Source of the DNA: Veillonella denticariosi JCM 15641
Lineage (GTDB): Bacteria > Bacillota > Negativicutes > Veillonellales > Veillonellaceae
Assembly (NCBI RefSeq): GCF_002959855.1
Contig: NZ_PPDB01000007.1
Location: 186,001-250,000 of the forward strand
Reading direction: 5' to 3'
DNA length: 64,000 bases
Shown here: one piece after another, positions 56,265 to 64,000 of the stretch
How positions within the stretch are numbered: position 1 is the first letter of the stretch
Layout of the letters: each line of letters begins with the position of its first letter
Notes under the pieces: model-generated
Told to the model about the DNA's origin: nothing
Database searches by the model: none
The model's input: the letters and a program-made list of their open reading frames with translations, nothing else
Translations under genes and position numbers: made by a program

Positions 56265-58448
56265 ATGCGTGTTGCACAGATTATTATTAATCGACCGGCT
56301 AAACAACTACATAAACCGTTAAGCTATTTAATGCCGGAAAAATTCGGTACTGTTTTACCCGGTACACGTGTATTGGTTCCTCTTGGTAATAGTAGAGAGG
56401 AAGGAATCCTTATCGGGTACACCGAATTAACGGAGTCTCCCGAGTTTACACTGCGTAATATAGTACAGATTTTAGATAGTGAGCCATGGTTTACACCGGA
56501 AATGATGGATACGGCAAGACGACTAAATGAATATTATCTTTGCTCCTATGGTGATGCATTACGTCTTTTTACGGTTCATAAAACATTAAAGTCCTATGAA
56601 GCTCCGAAAGAGGAGTGGCTTGTAGTCACTCCTGATTTTTCTGTTGATCAATTTAGTGCACGTAAAAGAAAACAACGTGAACTGGCCTCCTATTTGCTTG
56701 AGGTTGGGGGTGCATCCAAGGCTTTATTATTGGCTAAAGGTTATTCCCGTATGGTCATCAAGCAGGTAAGCGAAGCTTATGGGATAGTTGTCGAATCCCG
56801 ATTCAAAGCTACCAAAACGGTTTTCGATGAGCTATTGACGGAGGAATATAAAATACCCTTATCAGAGGCGCAACAGAAGGCTTATGAGTCAATTCAATAT
56901 GCCATGGATCATCATGTTTATCAGCCCTTTTTACTTCATGGTGTTACGGGGAGCGGTAAGACACAGATTTATTTGCGAGCTACCGCACGGTGTATCAGTC
57001 AGGATAAAACCGCTATCATTTTGGTTCCGGAAATTATTTTAACTGATCAGATTGTTCGTCGCTTTGTGGAAACCTTTGGGGATGAAGTCGTTGTTTTCCA
57101 TAGTAAATTAACGGTGCAGCAGCGTAATAACAATTGGGAACGATTACGTCGTAAAGATAGTCATATCATTATCGGCGCTCGGTCCGCAATATTTGCACCG
57201 GCCGAAGATATAGGTCTCATTGTTGTCGATGAAGAGCATGATACATCTTATAAGCAGGAAGATATGGTGCGTTATCATGCAAGAAATGTTGCATTATGGC
57301 GTGGTGAGGCACATGGCTGTCCGGTAATTCTCGGGTCTGCAACACCTTCTGTAGTATCCTATTACAAGGCACAAAACGGCACATATCGGTTATTGGAGTT
57401 ACCGAACCGTATTTTTGAACAACCGATGCCTTCCGTATCGATTGTGGATATGAAAGAAGAAATGCTGCATGGTAATTATTCTGTATTTTCCGATGCCATG
57501 ATGCATCTTATTCAACGTACATTGGATGAGCATAATCAGATGATTATACTTTTAAATCGTCGCGGTTACAGCACATTTGTTATGTGTCGTGATTGCGGGG
57601 AAACGATTATGTGCCCTCATTGTGATGTGGCTATGGTATATCATCAGGCCGGTGAGGAGTTACGTTGTCATTATTGTGAACATCATGAACCGATTCCTGT
57701 TGTCTGTCCAAAATGTAAAAGTAAGCGCATCAAGTTTTTCGGATCCGGTACACAAAAGGTAGAGGAAGAACTGAGAGCTCACTTTCAACATGCCCGTATC
57801 GCAAGGCTGGATCAGGATGTAACGAAACATAAGCAAGTAGCGGAGGATATACTTCACGATTTCGGGAATCATAAATATGATATTCTATTGGGGACTCAAA
57901 TGGTATCTAAAGGGCACGATTTTAAAGGTGTGACTGCCGTTGGCATTTTGACGGCGGATTCAGTATTAAATATACCTGTTTATTCCGCATCGGAGCGAAC
58001 GTTTGATTTATTGACACAAACGTCAGGACGAGCTGGCCGTGGCGATAAAACTGGTCATGTCGTGATACAAACATATAATCCTTTAAACTATGCTATAATA
58101 AAGAGTAAGACTCATGATTATGTTGGCTTTTACCATGAAGAAATACAGAATCGTGAAGCCCTTGGTTATCCACCGTTCCGTGAAATGATTCATATGGTCG
58201 TACGTCATCAGGATATGAATACGCTGGAATCTGTTGCTAATCGCATAGTAAATGATTTGGAATGTCATAAGGGAAATCTGGATATAACAATTAACGGACC
58301 TTATGAAGCAAGTATTAAAAAGGTACGTGATATGTACCGTTTAGCGATTATGATTCGCGGTATGGATTTGACTGATATGAAGAAATATATATATCACTCG
58401 TGGATTTTTACGCAAGAAGGATTACTTATTGATGTAGATCCTGTGTAG
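56265..58448 (+). CDS. priA: Primosomal protein N' (PriA helicase)
   Basis: 727 residues. N-terminal DNA-binding domain, Walker A GVTGSGKTQ near 227, VDEEHDTSYKQED, eight zinc-binding cysteines between CRDCGETIMCPHC and VVCPKCKSKRI (about 445-488), QTSGRAGRGDKTG. Restarts stalled replication forks. Followed by def and fmt, the usual order. Confidence 0.96.
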   Translation: MRVAQIIINRPAKQLHKPLSYLMPEKFGTVLPGTRVLVPLGNSREEGILIGYTELTESPEFTLRNIVQILDSEPWFTPEMMDTARRLNEYYLCSYGDALRLFTVHKTLKSYEAPKEEWLVVTPDFSVDQFSARKRKQRELASYLLEVGGASKALLLAKGYSRMVIKQVSEAYGIVVESRFKATKTVFDELLTEEYKIPLSEAQQKAYESIQYAMDHHVYQPFLLHGVTGSGKTQIYLRATARCISQDKTAIILVPEIILTDQIVRRFVETFGDEVVVFHSKLTVQQRNNNWERLRRKDSHIIIGARSAIFAPAEDIGLIVVDEEHDTSYKQEDMVRYHARNVALWRGEAHGCPVILGSATPSVVSYYKAQNGTYRLLELPNRIFEQPMPSVSIVDMKEEMLHGNYSVFSDAMMHLIQRTLDEHNQMIILLNRRGYSTFVMCRDCGETIMCPHCDVAMVYHQAGEELRCHYCEHHEPIPVVCPKCKSKRIKFFGSGTQKVEEELRAHFQHARIARLDQDVTKHKQVAEDILHDFGNHKYDILLGTQMVSKGHDFKGVTAVGILTADSVLNIPVYSASERTFDLLTQTSGRAGRGDKTGHVVIQTYNPLNYAIIKSKTHDYVGFYHEEIQNREALGYPPFREMIHMVVRHQDMNTLESVANRIVNDLECHKGNLDITINGPYEASIKKVRDMYRLAIMIRGMDLTDMKKYIYHSWIFTQEGLLIDVDPV

Positions 58449-58461
58449 TGTAGGAGAATTT

Positions 58462-58950
58462 ATGGCGGTATTAGATGTGATTAAGGCGGGTCATCCGGTA
58501 TTGAAACAAGTGGCGGAACCTGTTGACTATGTAAACAAAAAATTAAGAGCATTTATCGATGATATGGCGGAGACTATGTATGAAACACAAGGCGTAGGAC
58601 TTGCAGCGCCACAGGTGGCCGTATCGAAGCGCATTATCGTCGTTGATGATCAGGTAGGTAGCGGACTTATCGCTTTAATCAATCCTGAGATTACACATGC
58701 TGAAGGCACACAGGTTGGTTCGGAAGGTTGCCTAAGTGTTCCCGGTTATTTTGGCGATGTGGAGCGATTTGAAAAGATTACCGTGAAGGGGGTTGACCCT
58801 TATAATAAGAAGGTCACAATTAAAGCCGAAGGATTTTTGGCTCGTATTTTTCAACATGAAATCGATCACTTAGAAGGACATCTATTTATTGAAAAAGCGA
58901 CGAATTTACGATTAATATCGGATCATCCGGAGGAGAAAGAAATTGTCTAG
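58462..58950 (+). CDS. def: Peptide deformylase
   Basis: 162 residues with all three motifs: GVGLAAPQ, EGCLSVPG and QHEIDHLEGHLF (Cys, His, His metal ligands). Removes formyl from nascent proteins. Overlaps fmt by 8 nt. Confidence 0.97.
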   Translation: MAVLDVIKAGHPVLKQVAEPVDYVNKKLRAFIDDMAETMYETQGVGLAAPQVAVSKRIIVVDDQVGSGLIALINPEITHAEGTQVGSEGCLSVPGYFGDVERFEKITVKGVDPYNKKVTIKAEGFLARIFQHEIDHLEGHLFIEKATNLRLISDHPEEKEIV

Positions 58951-59950
58951 TAAAAAATCGCTACGTGTTGTATTTATGGGAACACCGGATTTTTCCGTTC
59001 CCACATTAGAAGCGTTGGTGCGGTCTGACTTTTCTGTCGTAGGCGTGTATTGTCAGCCCGATAAACAAAAGGGACGAGGTAAACAGGTACAGATGCCGCC
59101 CGTAAAAATGGCTGCACTGGCTCATGATTTGCCTGTTTATCAACCTGTTACGTTGCGGGATGAAACGATTCAGGCTCAATTAGAACAGTTGAATCCGGAT
59201 ATAATTGTTGTCATCGCATATGGGAAGATCTTACCACCATGGTTAATTCGACTTCCCCAATATGGATGCATCAATATTCATGCCTCTGCCTTACCGAAAT
59301 ATAGAGGGGCGGCACCGATTCATTATGCAGTTCTCAATGGTGATAAAGAAACCGGTGTTACCATTATGCATATGGATGATGGCCTTGATACAGGGGATAT
59401 TATCGACATTGTTAAAACGGATATTCTGCCCGGGGAAACTACGGGTGAACTCTTTGACCGAATTGCACAGCTTGGCGCAGATACGATTGTACCTGTTTTA
59501 CATCGTTGGGTTAACGGTGAAATTAATGCTGTCCCTCAGAATGATGAAGAGGCAACACATACAGCTAAAATTACAAAGGAAATGGGTTTTATTGATTGGA
59601 ATCGATCGTCCGTATCCATTGTTAATTTGATTCGTGGCCTTAATCCGGCGCCAGGCTGCTATACATTCTTAGGTGGTAAGCGGTTAAAGATATGGCGTGC
59701 TGACCTTGTTGAACAGATTTCTGCTGATGATAATACCATTGTTCTAAACGGTAAATCTGTGATGCTCCAATCCGATTGTACTCCGGGAACTATCGTTTCA
59801 CGTGCGGACGGTTTGATTGTCGCTACCGGCGATCACGGATTTGTCCGTCTTATCGAGGTTCAACCGGAGAATAAAAAGCGAATCAGTGCAAATGATTTTG
59901 TAAATGGTCATCAAATAAAGGACGGGATGGTTTTTGGAAACCAAATCTAA
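58943..59950 (+). CDS. fmt: Methionyl-tRNA formyltransferase
   Basis: 335 residues. VVFMGTPDFSVPTLEAL, INIHASALPKYRGAAPIHYAVLNGDKETGVTIMHMDDGLDTGDI, and a C-terminal tRNA-binding domain. Formylates initiator Met-tRNA. Overlaps the next gene by 17 nt. Confidence 0.97.
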   Translation: MSSKKSLRVVFMGTPDFSVPTLEALVRSDFSVVGVYCQPDKQKGRGKQVQMPPVKMAALAHDLPVYQPVTLRDETIQAQLEQLNPDIIVVIAYGKILPPWLIRLPQYGCINIHASALPKYRGAAPIHYAVLNGDKETGVTIMHMDDGLDTGDIIDIVKTDILPGETTGELFDRIAQLGADTIVPVLHRWVNGEINAVPQNDEEATHTAKITKEMGFIDWNRSSVSIVNLIRGLNPAPGCYTFLGGKRLKIWRADLVEQISADDNTIVLNGKSVMLQSDCTPGTIVSRADGLIVATGDHGFVRLIEVQPENKKRISANDFVNGHQIKDGMVFGNQI

Positions 59951-60722
59951 GCAATACGAAACATTTCCCTTATATCTTGTGTTATCCACTTTGACTTGTG
60001 CCATTTTGACCGGGTTTTTGAGCTTCCTCATGTATATTTTATGGCCAGGACTTTTACAATTACACTCTATGGCGCCTCTGATTATCTGTGTAATACTGGT
60101 TCTAATTATTTGTATCATATGGTTCTTATGTGTTTCACTAATCGTGGCTTCTACGGGGATAGTTAAATTACATCCGGTTATTTTGCGCCTAGCAAACCGA
60201 TTTATATATGGGCTGTTTCCTTTATCATTGGCTCTCGGCAAAGTGAGAGGTGTTACAAAGGATCGGTTGCGTCAGTCGATGATTGATCTGATTAATCATT
60301 TGGTTACACTTGATATGTATATTGTTGAACCGGAACGGATTCTTTTATTAACGCCACATTGTCTACAGGAAAGTTCCTGTGTACATAAGGTAACTCATGA
60401 TGTAAATAATTGTAAACAGTGCGGACGATGTCAGGTGGGGGATTTATTACAAATCGCAAGGGACTACGGATGCCAGTTTATCGTTGTTACCGGCGGGACG
60501 TTGGCGCGTCTGAAAGTAAAAGAGGCACGTCCAAAGGCGATTGTGGCCATTGCGTGCGAACGCGATTTAGCAAGCGGTATGGCTGATGTATTCCCGATTC
60601 CTGTAATCGGTGTATTAAATGAGCGTCCCAACGGTCCTTGCTGTAATACAAAGGTTGATTCCGAACGTGTTCGTACCGTAATTGAACAATTGATTGGTAG
60701 GAATAATCATGACATTAGTTAA
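59934..60722 (+). CDS. DUF116 family membrane protein
   Basis: 262 residues, TTG start inside the end of fmt. Two N-terminal membrane segments (about 12-37, 42-68), then a soluble Cys-rich domain (CVHKVTHDVNNCKQCGRCQVGDLL; AIACERDLASG; RPNGPCCNT) that suggests a metal or Fe-S site. DUF116 genes commonly sit between fmt and rsmB in Negativicutes and Clostridia. Function unknown. Confidence 0.85.
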   Translation: METKSKQYETFPLYLVLSTLTCAILTGFLSFLMYILWPGLLQLHSMAPLIICVILVLIICIIWFLCVSLIVASTGIVKLHPVILRLANRFIYGLFPLSLALGKVRGVTKDRLRQSMIDLINHLVTLDMYIVEPERILLLTPHCLQESSCVHKVTHDVNNCKQCGRCQVGDLLQIARDYGCQFIVVTGGTLARLKVKEARPKAIVAIACERDLASGMADVFPIPVIGVLNERPNGPCCNTKVDSERVRTVIEQLIGRNNHDIS

Positions 60723-62064
60723 GAATAAGCAACAATCGAATATACGTTTATTGGCTGTGAAAGCATTGTCTGATATCAATCGCAACGGTGCTTATGCGAA
60801 TATAAAACTGCAGGAATATTTGCGAACTTATCATTTAGAGGATTTAGATCGCCGTTTCTTCACTGAACTCGTTTATGGGGTTATTCGCAGAAGAAATTAT
60901 TTAGATGCCATTATTGTTCATTTCGCTAACAGGCCTATAAAAAAGTTATCATCCATGGTCGTTGAGATTTTACGCCTCGGTATTTATCAAATTTTATATA
61001 TGAATAAGGTTCCTGAAAGCGCGGCGGTGAATGAATCCGTTAAATTAGCAAAAAAATTAACGCGAGGTTTATCAGGGTTCGTCAATGCCGTCATGAGGTC
61101 CGTATTGCGTGACATGGATAGTATCTCCATCGGTGAATTGGCTACATCTGAAGCTGAGGAAATATCATTTATCTATAACCAACCTCTCTGGCTTGTGGAA
61201 TTGTGGTTAAACGAAATGGGAAAAGACAAAACTATAGATCTTTGTTCCTGGTTTAATGAACAATCATGTTTAACGGCTCGTATTAATACGATTAAGGTGA
61301 GTGTTGACGAATGTTTACAGGAATTACGCGCATTAGGCTGGACTGTTGACCAGGATGAATATATTCCCGAATGTATTTATATCGATGGTCATCAAGGCCA
61401 TCTAGAAAAAGCACGCCCTATTTTGGCCGGGCATATCACGTTTATGGATAAAGCATCCATGCTTGTAGCCCATGTGGTTAATCCTCAGCCGGGTGAACGT
61501 ATTCTGGACTGTTGTGCTGCACCCGGTGGCAAGTCAATGCATATGGCAAGCTTAATGGAAAATACAGGAGCTATCATGAGTTGTGATATATATGAACATA
61601 AATTACAATTAATGCAGTCCAATGTTGAACGGCTCGGTGTTTCCATTATTTCCATGAAATTACAGGACGGACGGACTTTGCCCGATTCATGGATTAATCA
61701 ATTTGACCGTGTCCTGGTGGATGCACCGTGTTCAGGATTAGGTATTTTACAAAAAAAACTTGATATGCGTTGGCGTAAGTCCAGAGAGTTACTATTTGAA
61801 CTGCCGACGTTACAATTAGAAATTCTGGAGTGCGCATCCAAAATGGTGAAGGTCGGGGGCTATCTCGTATATTCAACTTGTACTTTAAATCACGGTGAAA
61901 ACGAGGATGTATTAGAGAAGTTTCTAGAACATCATAAAGACTTTGTTATTGAACCTGTAGAACTGAAAGGACTACCTTCATCTAAGGATGGTATGATTAC
62001 AACCTATCCTCCTCGGGATGATATGGATGGATTTTTTATGGCTCGTATGAAGCGCCTATCATAA
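60709..62064 (+). CDS. rsmB: 16S rRNA (cytosine-967-C5) methyltransferase
   Basis: 451 residues from ATG 60709 (AGGA about 6 nt upstream), overlapping DUF116 by 14 nt. NusB-like N-terminal domain, then a methyltransferase with CCAAPGGKSMHMA, VDAPCSGLGIL and catalytic YSTCTLNHGENEDV. Confidence 0.95.
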   Translation: MTLVKNKQQSNIRLLAVKALSDINRNGAYANIKLQEYLRTYHLEDLDRRFFTELVYGVIRRRNYLDAIIVHFANRPIKKLSSMVVEILRLGIYQILYMNKVPESAAVNESVKLAKKLTRGLSGFVNAVMRSVLRDMDSISIGELATSEAEEISFIYNQPLWLVELWLNEMGKDKTIDLCSWFNEQSCLTARINTIKVSVDECLQELRALGWTVDQDEYIPECIYIDGHQGHLEKARPILAGHITFMDKASMLVAHVVNPQPGERILDCCAAPGGKSMHMASLMENTGAIMSCDIYEHKLQLMQSNVERLGVSIISMKLQDGRTLPDSWINQFDRVLVDAPCSGLGILQKKLDMRWRKSRELLFELPTLQLEILECASKMVKVGGYLVYSTCTLNHGENEDVLEKFLEHHKDFVIEPVELKGLPSSKDGMITTYPPRDDMDGFFMARMKRLS

Positions 62065-62084
62065 TCAAAAGAAATGGAGTATTT

Positions 62085-63131
62085 ATGATAGAATTATTGG
62101 GTAAGTCTTTAGAAGAGTTACAAATTATTTTCAAGACCCATAATATACAAAGATTTCGAGCGAAACAGCTACTTGATTATATATATCATAGGTATGGTTT
62201 TGACTTTCAGGAAATGACACAGTTTCCAAAAGATTTGCGCCAGTGGTTAACGGAGAATTGTGTTATATCTATACCTGCATTAATTACAGAATCGATTGCA
62301 CCTGATGGCAAGACCCGTAAAATTTTACTGGAAATGAATGACCACAGTAGGGTTGAAGCGGTGTTGATGGAGCAGCGCTACGGATATTCCGTATGTGTTT
62401 CTTCCCAAGTGGGCTGTGCGATGGGGTGTGTGTTCTGTGCTTCTACGCAGGGCGGTTTATATCGTGATTTAACGGTAGCGGAAATCGTAGGTCAAGTTGT
62501 TATCTTTGGACAAATCATAAAGCAGCCGATTCATTCTGTTGTTGTAATGGGGGCCGGCGAGCCGCTTCAAAATTATGATAATGTATTGAATGCGCTTAAG
62601 TTATTACATGATCCTGCGATTTGTAATATCAGTTATCGTAAGATGACCATTTCTACCTGTGGCTGGGTTCCTAATATATATAAACTTGCTGATGAAGGTT
62701 TACCGATTACACTTGCATTGTCATTGCATGCGACAACTGATGATATTCGACGCAGTATAATGCCTGTAGGAGCTCATTATAATTTGACTCAGGTGTTGGA
62801 TGCGGTAAAATATTATTATGATACGACACAGCGTCGTATTACCTTTGAATATATTTTGATTGATTCCGTGAACGCCTCCTTTGATGAGGCTCATGTATTG
62901 GGACAAATCTGTAAGGATTTTCCTAATTGCCATGTTAATTTGATTCCTGTTAATGGCAATGAACATATTGATTTATATAAACCATCTATGATTAATATGA
63001 ATAGATTTAAAGATATCGTCGCATCTTACGGTATATCTGTCACTATACGTAAAGAGATGGGCGATGCAATCCAAGCCGCATGTGGACAGTTGAAAGCTGC
63101 TCACGGTCGGGAAAAGGAGACTTATGAATAA
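62085..63131 (+). CDS. rlmN: 23S rRNA (adenine-2503-C2) methyltransferase RlmN
   Basis: 348 residues, radical SAM motif CAMGCVFC near 112-119, GAGEPLQNYDNVL, ALSLHATTDDIRR, and Cys near the C-terminus (IQAACGQL). Also able to modify some tRNAs in other bacteria. Overlaps stp by 8 nt. Confidence 0.97.
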   Translation: MIELLGKSLEELQIIFKTHNIQRFRAKQLLDYIYHRYGFDFQEMTQFPKDLRQWLTENCVISIPALITESIAPDGKTRKILLEMNDHSRVEAVLMEQRYGYSVCVSSQVGCAMGCVFCASTQGGLYRDLTVAEIVGQVVIFGQIIKQPIHSVVVMGAGEPLQNYDNVLNALKLLHDPAICNISYRKMTISTCGWVPNIYKLADEGLPITLALSLHATTDDIRRSIMPVGAHYNLTQVLDAVKYYYDTTQRRITFEYILIDSVNASFDEAHVLGQICKDFPNCHVNLIPVNGNEHIDLYKPSMINMNRFKDIVASYGISVTIRKEMGDAIQAACGQLKAAHGREKETYE

Positions 63132-63825
63132 TTTTGTTGGTTTAAGTAAAATTGGTCTTGTACGGCAGCGTAATGAGGATCGCTTTTTTATAGACGGTCC
63201 TATTTGTGCTGTTACTGATGGTATGGGCGGCTATAGCGGTGGTGAAATTGCCAGCACGTATGCCGTGGATGAAATACGAGACTACTTATCCGCTATAGAG
63301 CATGTTGAACAGAAGGACTTATGTGATGCTGTACTTCATGCGAATCAACGGATTGTCGATCACGTAGCTCACGAAGAACGTCTGGCTGGAATGGGAACTA
63401 CCGCAGTGGTAACCGCCATTGATGAAGATAAATTATATTGGGCCAGTGTTGGAGATAGTCGCCTTTATATTTTTAGAGACGGCGTATTGAGACAAATTAC
63501 TACGGATCATTCTATGGTACAAGAATTACTGGATTCCGGAGACATTACGAAAGACGAAATGCTTACACATCCTCAAAGAAATTTATTGACCCGTGCCGTC
63601 GGTGTCGATGAAAATCTTGAGGTTGACAGTGGTGTTGAGACGGTACAAACCGGTGACCGTATCTTGTTGTGTACCGATGGATTAAGTGGATATGTAACGG
63701 ATGAAGATATTGCATCCACTTTACATGCTATTAATGATAATATGCAAGCTATCGAATCTTTAATGACGGCTGTATATGATGTCGGTGCCGGAGATAATGT
63801 AACTATTGTGGTTGGTACAATCTAG
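63124..63825 (+). CDS. stp: PP2C-type serine/threonine phosphatase
   Basis: 233 residues. Metal-binding motifs RQRNEDRFFID, VTDGMGGYSGGEIAS, WASVGDSRLYIFRDG, LCTDGLSGYV and GAGDNVTIVV. Reverses the action of the kinase encoded next. Confidence 0.96.
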   Translation: MNNFVGLSKIGLVRQRNEDRFFIDGPICAVTDGMGGYSGGEIASTYAVDEIRDYLSAIEHVEQKDLCDAVLHANQRIVDHVAHEERLAGMGTTAVVTAIDEDKLYWASVGDSRLYIFRDGVLRQITTDHSMVQELLDSGDITKDEMLTHPQRNLLTRAVGVDENLEVDSGVETVQTGDRILLCTDGLSGYVTDEDIASTLHAINDNMQAIESLMTAVYDVGAGDNVTIVVGTI

Positions 63826-63843
63826 TCTAGAAACGGAGAAATA

Positions 63844-64000
63844 ATGAGTGCTATGAATATAAAGGATATACTTCTAGATAATCGATACCGCATCGTTGAT
63901 AAAATTGGTGTAGGCGGTATGGCGGATGTGTACCTTGGAGAAGATACTTTATTAGGAAGACCTGTAGCTATAAAAATTTTACATGCAAATTTTGCTAATG
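63844..64000 (+). CDS. prkC: Serine/threonine protein kinase, cut by the window end
   Basis: Only the first 52 residues are present: kinase start [37 protein letters not shown], with the Gly-rich loop and the ATP-binding Lys. GGAG lies 5 nt before ATG. Order stp-prkC suggests a PrkC/PknB-type kinase with PASTA domains, but those would lie beyond base 64000. Confidence 0.92.
   Translation, partial: MSAMNIKDILLDNRYRIVDKIGVGGMADVYLGEDTLLGRPVAIKILHANFAN

Overview
The window is a stretch of ordinary, tightly packed bacterial core genome. By eye it is about 40 % G+C, with strong AGGAG-type ribosome binding sites and many 1-14 nt gene overlaps. Gene content points to a diderm Firmicute of the class Negativicutes, most likely Veillonella or a close relative. 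The signs are an IspH-ribosomal protein S1 fusion, a split transketolase, an S-box (SAM-I) leader on metK, a CsaB wall-polymer pyruvyl transferase, a phosphoethanolamine-transferase-like envelope enzyme, and the clostridial orders comF-hpf-secA-prfB and yicC-remA-gmk-rpoZ-coaBC-priA-def-fmt-rsmB-rlmN-stp-prkC. The genus is an inference from layout, not from a marker gene search. I see no prophage, insertion sequence or CRISPR array.

Layout. 1-3418: aroK, recD2, comF, translationally coupled. 3521-4123 (-): an HD-GYP protein. 4574-4840: a free-standing structured RNA with its own consensus promoter and terminator, lying between comF and hpf/raiA and best explained as a raiA-motif RNA. 5060-7245: polar amino acid ABC importer. 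7791-8757: cold shock protein and hibernation factor, followed by a perfect 48-bp palindrome. 9193-12904: secA (promoter inside an inverted repeat) and prfB, whose programmed frameshift site carries UAA instead of UGA. 12913-24050: envelope and division block (DUF2993, DUF5693, csaB, split transketolase, ftsEX, M23 hydrolase, Ctp protease, obg, yhbY). 24136-33719: proBA, an overlooked 49-residue membrane protein, nadD, yqeK, a degenerate LCP protein, rsfS, cvfB, trkAH, a metallo-beta-lactamase-fold hydrolase. 33722-34221: five-tRNA operon (Asp, Phe, Gly, Cys, Leu). 34256-36716: DUF523 gene and a convergent alkaline-phosphatase-superfamily transferase. 36869-43290: scpAB, rluB, a flavoprotein, cmk, plsC, ispH-rpsA. 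43405-47932: der, plsY, gpsA, rsmD, coaD, a coiled-coil protein. 47989-49704 (-): rqcH. 49838-64000: yicC to the start of a Ser/Thr kinase, with sulP and riboswitch-controlled metK inserted.

Several clusters make functional sense together. FtsEX with a catalytically intact M23 hydrolase and a Ctp protease look like a septal peptidoglycan-cleavage module. hpf, rsfS, RqcH and the neighbouring structured RNA concern ribosome state. The best candidates for something poorly described are the 4.6-4.84 kb RNA, the UAA-type prfB frameshift, the terminator-like hairpin inside comF, the secA promoter/inverted-repeat overlap, the 48-bp palindrome and the 49-residue protein.
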